The translations under genes were made by a program, and so were the position numbers. Of a stretch of 10,697 nt of DNA, positions 6,636-10,697 are shown piece by piece. Source of the stretch: Oscillospiraceae bacterium (lineage in GTDB: Bacteria > Bacillota > Clostridia > Oscillospirales > Oscillospiraceae). A model generated the notes under the pieces. The model made no database searches. It was not told the DNA's origin and worked only from the letters and a program-made list of their open reading frames with translations. The DNA is taken from contig JAIEFH010000091.1 of NCBI GenBank assembly GCA_029067025.1, positions 1-10,697 of the forward strand. The letters are read 5' to 3'. Positions within the stretch are counted from its first letter, which is position 1, and each line of letters opens with the position of its first letter.

Positions 6636-7354
6636 ACACCGTCAAGCGGGCCGTCATCGTGGCCGCCGGGGAGGGCAAGCGGATGCGGCCCGTCACCCTG
6701 TCCACCCCCAAGTCCCTGGTGTGGGTGAATGGCACGCGGATGATCGACACGGTGATCCAGGGGCTGCTGGCAAACGGCATCACTGAAATTTACGTAGTCG
6801 TCGGGTATTTAAAGGAACAGTTTCAAGTTTTGACGCGGGAATATCCCAATGTGACGCTCATTGAAAACCCCTGGTACGATTCCTGCAACAACATCTCCTC
6901 CCTCTACGCCGCCCGGGAACACCTGGAGGACGCCATCATCACCGACGCCGACCTCATCATCCGCGACCCACGGGTGCTGGCCCCCCAGTTTGAGCGCTCG
7001 GGCTACAATGCCGTATGGACGGACGGACACACGGACGAATGGCTGCTTACCGTGGACAACGGCGTGGTGGCCTCGTGCAGCCGCACCGGGGGCGCACACG
7101 GCTGGCAGCTGTTCAGCGTCTCCCGGTGGAACGCTGAGGACGGACGGCGGCTCAGGCACCACCTGGAAATTGAGTTTGAGGAGCGGCACAGCCGGGACAT
7201 CTACTGGGATGATGTGGCGCTGTTCTGTTATCCCCAGGAGTACCAGCTGGAGGTGTTCCCCATGGAGGCCGGGGACATCGTGGAGGCGGACAGCCTGGCC
7301 GAGCTGGCGGCGCTGGACCCCAGCTACCGGAAGTATCTGGACGAGGTGAAGTGA
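6632..7354 (+). CDS. licC: CTP:phosphocholine cytidylyltransferase, LicC-like
   Basis: A 240-residue nucleotidyltransferase of the sugar-nucleotide pyrophosphorylase fold. The N-terminal signature AAGEGKRMRPVTLSTPKSL (11-29) carries the nucleotide loop and Lys27. YDSCNNISSLYAAR (82-95) and ITDADLII (103-110, with metal-binding Asp105/Asp107) follow, and IYWDDVALF (190-198) is the second metal/substrate region seen in LicC-type enzymes. It should convert phosphocholine and CTP to CDP-choline in the cytoplasm, consuming the product of the kinase encoded just upstream, whose stop codon it overlaps (ATGA). Related enzymes act on other phospho-amino-alcohols or on hexose phosphates, but the NNISSL and YWDD motifs favour the LicC branch. 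No LicD-type transferase that would use the CDP-choline is present in the window. Confidence 0.83.
   Translation: MNTVKRAVIVAAGEGKRMRPVTLSTPKSLVWVNGTRMIDTVIQGLLANGITEIYVVVGYLKEQFQVLTREYPNVTLIENPWYDSCNNISSLYAAREHLEDAIITDADLIIRDPRVLAPQFERSGYNAVWTDGHTDEWLLTVDNGVVASCSRTGGAHGWQLFSVSRWNAEDGRRLRHHLEIEFEERHSRDIYWDDVALFCYPQEYQLEVFPMEAGDIVEADSLAELAALDPSYRKYLDEVK
7343..7348 (+). promoter_or_regulatory. Ribosome binding site supporting a GTG start at 7356
   Basis: GAGGTG lies 7 nt before GTG 7356, inside the last codons of the licC-like gene. This spacing supports GTG as the start of the transporter, only 1 nt after the previous stop. Confidence 0.7.
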
Positions 7355-7355
7355 C

Positions 7356-8888
7356 GTGGAGCGGAAGAAAATCGACTGGGCCATCACCCTAGCCCCCCTG
7401 GGGTGCATCCTGGCCCTGAGCGCGCTGTTCCTCGCCTTTCCGGAGCGCTCCAATGAGGTCCTGGGCCAGATCCGCTTCCTGCTGGGGGACACCTTCGGCG
7501 TCTATTACCTCATCATCGGGCTGGGCGTGTTTCTGCTGTCCCTGTTCGCGGCGTTCTCCAAATACGGGGACATCGTGCTGGGCGAACCGGGGGAACGGCC
7601 CAAATACTCCTTCTTCACCTGGGGCTCCATGATGTTCACAGCGGGGCTGGCGGCGGACATCCTGTTCTACTCCTTCTCCGAGTGGATTCTGTACGCCGTG
7701 GATCCCCACATTGCCGAACTGGGCTCTGTCCAGGACTGGGCCAGTGTGTTCCCCATCTTCCACTGGAGCCTGATCCCCTGGGGCTTTTACCTCATGCTGG
7801 CGGCGGCCTTCGGGTTCATGCTCCATGTGCGGAAGCGGGAGCGGCAGCGGTACTCCGAGGCCTGCCGCCCCATCCTGGGCAAGCACACCGACAGCCTCCC
7901 CGGACGGTTCATCGACCTCTTGGCGGTGTTCGCCCTGCTGGCGGGGACGGCCACCACCTTCAGCCTGGCCACCCCGCTGATGGCCGGCATCCTGGACGAG
8001 CTGTTCCACATCCCCCTGAGCCGGGAGCTGGTCACCGTCCTTATCCTGGCGGCCACCTGCGCGGTGTACACCTACTCCCTGCTCCACGGCTTTCATGGCA
8101 TCAGCCTGCTGGCCAAGTCCTGCGTCTGGCTGTTCTTCGGCCTGCTGGCCTATGTGCTGCTCTTTGGCGGCGAGGCCCGGTACATCATCGAGACCGGCGT
8201 GGAAGCCCTGGGCCGGATGCTTGGGCACTTTTTTGAGCTGGCCACCTTCACCGACCCCCAGCGCGCCACCTCCTTTCCCCAGAACTGGACCATTTTCTAT
8301 TGGTCGTACTGGATGGTGTGGTGCGTGGCCGCCCCCTTCTTCATCGGCAGCATCTCTCGGGGGCGGACGGTGCGGCAGACCATCCTGGGGGGCTACGGCT
8401 TCGGGGTGGGCTCCACTATTGTCAGCTTCATCGTACTGGGCAATTATTCCCTGGGCAAGCAGGTGTCCGGCGCGGCGGACTTTGTCGCCCAGTACAACGA
8501 GACGGGCGATCTGTACGCCCTCATCATCTCCATGATAAAGACCCTGCCCTGCCCGGTGCTGGTTCTTGTTCTGGTGTTGGTCACCATGGTGGCCTTCTAC
8601 GCCACCTCCTTCGACTCCATCGCCCTCATCGCCTCCTGCTACAGCTACCGCCGCCTGGGGCAGGACGAGTCCCCCCACTGGGCGGTGAAGCTGATGTGGT
8701 GCCTGCTGCTCATCGCTCTGCCTGTCGCCCTGGTGTTCTCGGACAGCTCCATGAGCAGCCTCCAGTCGGTGAGCATCATCGCCGCCTTCCCCATCGGGGC
8801 CGTCATCGTGCTCATTGCCGCCGGCTTTTTCAAGGATGCCGGGGCATATTTGAAGGAGCAGCCCCGGCGCGGGGGCGTAAACCATTGA
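7356..8888 (+). CDS. BCCT-family transporter, probable proton-coupled choline importer
   Basis: A 510-residue polytopic membrane protein of the betaine/carnitine/choline transporter family, with about twelve hydrophobic segments. The family landmark in the eighth core helix is clear: an aromatic cluster Tyr318, Trp319 and Trp322 followed by ISRGRTVR (333-340). The third-helix region reads FTAGLAADILFYSFSEW (94-110). Aligned by eye to BetP and BetT, Asp101 falls where sodium-coupled BetP has Gly153 and proton-coupled BetT has Asp, which favours proton-coupled choline uptake. The glycine stretch is otherwise degenerate (Ala99, Ala100), and Glu109 is followed by Trp rather than the usual Pro. 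TSFDSIALIAS (417-427) matches the tenth-helix region. The gene starts 1 nt after the licC stop, so it is co-translated with the choline-activating enzymes and probably replaces LicB as importer. There is no long C-terminal osmosensing tail like that of BetP. Confidence 0.85.
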   Translation: MERKKIDWAITLAPLGCILALSALFLAFPERSNEVLGQIRFLLGDTFGVYYLIIGLGVFLLSLFAAFSKYGDIVLGEPGERPKYSFFTWGSMMFTAGLAADILFYSFSEWILYAVDPHIAELGSVQDWASVFPIFHWSLIPWGFYLMLAAAFGFMLHVRKRERQRYSEACRPILGKHTDSLPGRFIDLLAVFALLAGTATTFSLATPLMAGILDELFHIPLSRELVTVLILAATCAVYTYSLLHGFHGISLLAKSCVWLFFGLLAYVLLFGGEARYIIETGVEALGRMLGHFFELATFTDPQRATSFPQNWTIFYWSYWMVWCVAAPFFIGSISRGRTVRQTILGGYGFGVGSTIVSFIVLGNYSLGKQVSGAADFVAQYNETGDLYALIISMIKTLPCPVLVLVLVLVTMVAFYATSFDSIALIASCYSYRRLGQDESPHWAVKLMWCLLLIALPVALVFSDSSMSSLQSVSIIAAFPIGAVIVLIAAGFFKDAGAYLKEQPRRGGVNH

Positions 8889-8951
8889 GTATTTTGCAAG
8901 CCATGCCTTCATCATAGGCAGATCAAAAATTCGAACCTGCGAGGCGCATCC

Positions 8952-10343
8952 ATGGAAAACATACAAAAGTCTGAACTTTTTGAGCGCACATCTATCCCCA
9001 GAGCTGTGCTTACCCTGTCCATCCCCACCGTTCTCAGCTCGCTGGTGATGGTGCTCTACAACCTGGCGGACACCTATTTCGTGGGAATGCTCCAGGATTC
9101 CATCCAGAACTCCGCCGTCACTCTGGCCGCGCCGGTGCTGCTGGCCTTCAACGCGGTGAACAACCTCTTCGGCGTGGGCTCCTCCAGCATGATGAGCCGC
9201 GCCCTGGGGGCCAAGGACTACGATACCGTGCGGCGCAGCTCCGCCTTCGGCTTTTACTGCGCCCTGATCTGCGGCGTGCTGTTCTCCCTCTTCACCACCG
9301 TTTTCCACGCCCCGCTGCTCGTCCTGCTGGGGGCGGACGCGGACACCGCCGCCGCCACCGCACAGTATCTGCTGTGGACCACTACCTGCGGGGCCGCCCC
9401 CGCCATTCTCAACGTGGTCATGGCCTATCTGGTGCGCTCGGAGGGGGCCACCCTCCACGCCAGCATCGGCACCATGAGCGGCTGTCTGCTGAACATCGTG
9501 CTGGATCCCATCTTCATCCTCCCATGGGGCCTCAATATGGGGGCGGCAGGGGCCGGGCTGGCCACCTTCCTGTCCAACTGCTTCGCCTGCCTGTACTTCT
9601 TCGTGCTGCTGTTCGTCCGGCGGGGCAAAACCTTCGTCTGCATCCACCCGGCCATGGCCCGGCCCCGCAGGGAAATCGTAAAGGGCGTGTTCGGCGTAGG
9701 CATACCCGCCTCCATCCAGAATCTGCTCAATGTCACCGGCATGACGGTACTCAACAACTTCACCGCCGGCTTTGGGCCGGACGCCATTGCCGCCATGGGC
9801 ATCTCCTACAAGATCAACATGATCCCCATGTACATCTCCCAGGGAATGTCCCAGGGGCTGATGCCGCTGGTGAGCTATAACTACGGCAGCGGAAATGTCC
9901 CCCGGCTGAAAAAGGCCGTCCAGTTTACACAAAAGGTGGCCCTGACTTTCATGGTCACGGTGTCGGTGTGCTATTTCTTCGCTTCCGGCACGCTCATCAG
10001 CCTATTTATGAAAACCGATGCCGTGGTGGCCTATGGCTCCCGGTTCCTGCGGTGTATGTGCGTCGCCCAGCCCTTCCTGTGCATGGACTTCCTGGCGGTG
10101 AACGTGTTCCAGGCCTGCGGCCTGGGGCAGTACTCCCTGCTGTTCGCCATCCTGCGCAAGATTGTGCTGGAGATCCCCGCACTCTACATCCTCAACTACT
10201 TTTTCCCCCTGTACGGCCTGGCCTGCGCCCAAACCGTGGCTGAAATCGTGCTGGCCGCGGCCGCAGTCATTATCCTGCTCCGCTTGTTCCGGCGTATGTC
10301 CGCCGAGGGCACGCCTTTGCGGTCCCGCGGCGAAAAAAAATAG
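8952..10343 (+). CDS. MATE-family efflux transporter
   Basis: A 463-residue inner-membrane protein with about twelve hydrophobic helices in two repeated halves (about 15-215 and 235-450), the MatE/MatE plan of NorM/DinF-type exporters. The first helix carries LYNLADTYFVGM (36-47), and each half has the usual Gly/Ala/Pro-rich helices. Such proteins export cationic drugs or metabolites with Na+ or H+; distant relatives in the same superfamily flip lipid-linked sugars. No feature here decides the cargo. It follows the BCCT gene after 63 bp, with a weak GAGG site 7 nt before the ATG and no clear promoter or terminator in the gap. It may be the last gene of the choline unit or independent. Start choice is reasonable, since the N-terminus (MENIQKSELFER then helix) is typical of the family. 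Confidence 0.9.
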   Translation: MENIQKSELFERTSIPRAVLTLSIPTVLSSLVMVLYNLADTYFVGMLQDSIQNSAVTLAAPVLLAFNAVNNLFGVGSSSMMSRALGAKDYDTVRRSSAFGFYCALICGVLFSLFTTVFHAPLLVLLGADADTAAATAQYLLWTTTCGAAPAILNVVMAYLVRSEGATLHASIGTMSGCLLNIVLDPIFILPWGLNMGAAGAGLATFLSNCFACLYFFVLLFVRRGKTFVCIHPAMARPRREIVKGVFGVGIPASIQNLLNVTGMTVLNNFTAGFGPDAIAAMGISYKINMIPMYISQGMSQGLMPLVSYNYGSGNVPRLKKAVQFTQKVALTFMVTVSVCYFFASGTLISLFMKTDAVVAYGSRFLRCMCVAQPFLCMDFLAVNVFQACGLGQYSLLFAILRKIVLEIPALYILNYFFPLYGLACAQTVAEIVLAAAAVIILLRLFRRMSAEGTPLRSRGEKK

Positions 10344-10349
10344 TCGTTT

Positions 10350-10407
10350 CCCCCTTTCCTTTTCCCTGAATTTGGCCGATATACAGATAAAGGAATTGGA
10401 AAGGGGG
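10350..10407 (+). repeat. Inverted repeat enclosing a promoter-like box and covering the next gene's ribosome site
   Basis: CCCCCTTTCC (10350-10359) is the exact reverse complement of GGAAAGGGGG (10398-10407). After a TT/TT mismatch, a further four pairs form (TTCC 10362-10365 with GGAA 10392-10395), leaving a 26-nt loop. The right arm contains the purine-rich Shine-Dalgarno of the gene starting at 10415. RNA made from upstream would therefore fold its ribosome site away. There is no T run after it, so it is not a normal terminator for the MATE gene. Confidence 0.55.
10375..10382 (+). promoter_or_regulatory. Sigma-D (sigma-28)-like -10 element
   Basis: GCCGATAT matches the -10 octamer of Bacillus sigma-D promoters exactly and lies 33 nt before ATG 10415. 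The matching -35 (TAAA about 15 bp upstream) is absent; the sequence there is pyrimidine-rich. An overlapping TATACA (10380-10385) could instead be a weak sigma-A -10, also without a -35. The call rests on the octamer and its position. Confidence 0.3.
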
Positions 10408-10414
10408 GCAGGAT

Positions 10415-10697
10415 ATGGCGATTCAACCGATCTCCGCCATCGGCCGGGATGAGCAGACCGCAGCGGATCAGGCCGAGGGCCAGTACAGCGAGCTTTTGGC
10501 GCAGTCGATGAAGAAGCGGGAAGAAGGGCATACCTCCTCCCTCACCGAGATGATCCGCGACGCCAAAGAGAAGGCGGACGCCCAGCGGGAGAAATTCAAG
10601 CTGGCCAAAACCACTCCCCGATATGGCGACGCCCCGCTGGAGGCCTACGCCCGGCTGAGCCGCGCCAAAACCCAGGGTCAAGTAAGCTCCGCCGCGG
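10415..10697 (+). CDS. Unidentified helical protein, 3' truncated by window end
   Basis: The frame is open from ATG 10415 to the window end (94 codons seen). A strong AGGGGGG Shine-Dalgarno (10402-10408) lies 6 nt before the ATG. The N-terminus MAIQPISAIG is followed by a hydrophilic, Glu/Lys/Gln/Ala-rich stretch (about 11-67) predicted to be helical. A segment around 70-85 (YGDAPLEAYARLSRAK) looks like a small conserved motif. There is no signal peptide or membrane helix so far. I do not recognise the family. The sigma-D-like box just upstream and the short MAIxPIS opening, which vaguely resembles FliE-type flagellar proteins, hint at a motility link, but this is weak. The 71-bp gap and its own regulatory region suggest a unit separate from the transporters upstream. 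Confidence 0.65.
   Translation, partial: MAIQPISAIGRDEQTAADQAEGQYSELLAQSMKKREEGHTSSLTEMIRDAKEKADAQREKFKLAKTTPRYGDAPLEAYARLSRAKTQGQVSSAA

Noticed and set aside
8889..8951. Promoter for the MATE gene in the 63-bp gap
   Set aside because: TTGCAA at 8894-8899 is a possible -35, but nothing like TATAAT lies 16-18 bp downstream, so I do not call it.
8930..8952. tRNA 3'-end-like geometry before the MATE gene: TTCGAAC, 5 nt, 7 nt, T, CCA
   Set aside because: The spacing copies a T-loop to CCA end and could mark an attachment-site remnant, but the 5 nt before TTCGAAC are AAAAA and cannot pair with CTGCG. No rest of a tRNA is upstream, no integrase is near, and the CCA merely ends in the MATE start codon. 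Probably coincidence.
7389..9932. Very long open frame on the minus strand (847 codons) opposite the BCCT and MATE genes
   Set aside because: Its product is rich in His, Gly, Gln and Glu with no fold or motif, a typical mirror of GC-rich coding DNA. It spans two well-supported + strand genes and has no sensible ribosome site.
10307..10345. Possible terminator at the end of the MATE gene (GCGG/CCGC bases followed by a run of A)
   Set aside because: The bases do not form a continuous stem, and the homopolymer is A, not T, on the coding strand; it is inside the last codons of the gene.
1..10697. CRISPR arrays, insertion sequences, tRNA or rRNA genes, riboswitches
   Set aside because: No regularly spaced repeats, transposase motifs, terminal inverted repeats, foldable tRNA or recognised riboswitch core was seen on either strand.

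Overview
The window is GC-rich (about 60% by eye). Every convincing gene is on the + strand, and genes are tightly packed with ATGA overlaps and good Shine-Dalgarno sites. Together with the protein families present (LtaS-like sulfatases, a Gram-positive-type signal peptidase I, a CDP-glycerol glycerophosphotransferase domain and a Lic-type choline pathway), this points to a high-GC Firmicute of class Clostridia. My best guess is a gut Oscillospiraceae/Ruminococcaceae-type organism, inferred from protein style rather than a marker gene.

Layout. (A) 2-553: C-terminal end of an LTA-synthase-like sulfatase, cut by the window edge. (B) 566-607: a near-consensus housekeeping promoter with an AT-rich repeat over the -10 and start point. 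It should drive a four-gene unit: a second, divergent membrane sulfatase (638-2425), a small signal-peptide/membrane/coiled-coil protein (2442-2936), signal peptidase I (2933-3448) and a 702-residue fusion of a YidC/Oxa1 insertase with a CDP-glycerol glycerophosphotransferase (3480-5588). (C) A GC-rich terminator-like hairpin at 5602-5642. (D) A phosphocholine-activation cassette: LicA-like choline kinase (5667-6635), LicC-like cytidylyltransferase (6632-7354) and a BCCT transporter (7356-8888), followed by a MATE exporter (8952-10343). (E) A 71-bp gap with a sigma-D-like GCCGATAT box inside an inverted repeat that covers the next gene's Shine-Dalgarno, then the start of an unidentified helical protein (10415 to the window end).

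How it may work together (inference). Blocks A-D read as a surface-glycopolymer locus. Sulfatase-fold enzymes would move phosphoglycerol or a similar group outside the membrane, the fused transferase would use CDP-glycerol inside, and choline would be imported, phosphorylated and activated to CDP-choline for decoration. No LicD-type phosphocholine transferase lies in the window, so the acceptor is unknown. The most unusual item is the YidC-glycerophosphotransferase fusion, encoded beside a signal peptidase and a candidate substrate of it. The BCCT transporter carries an Asp where proton-coupled choline transporters have one, which fits choline import for LicA/LicC.
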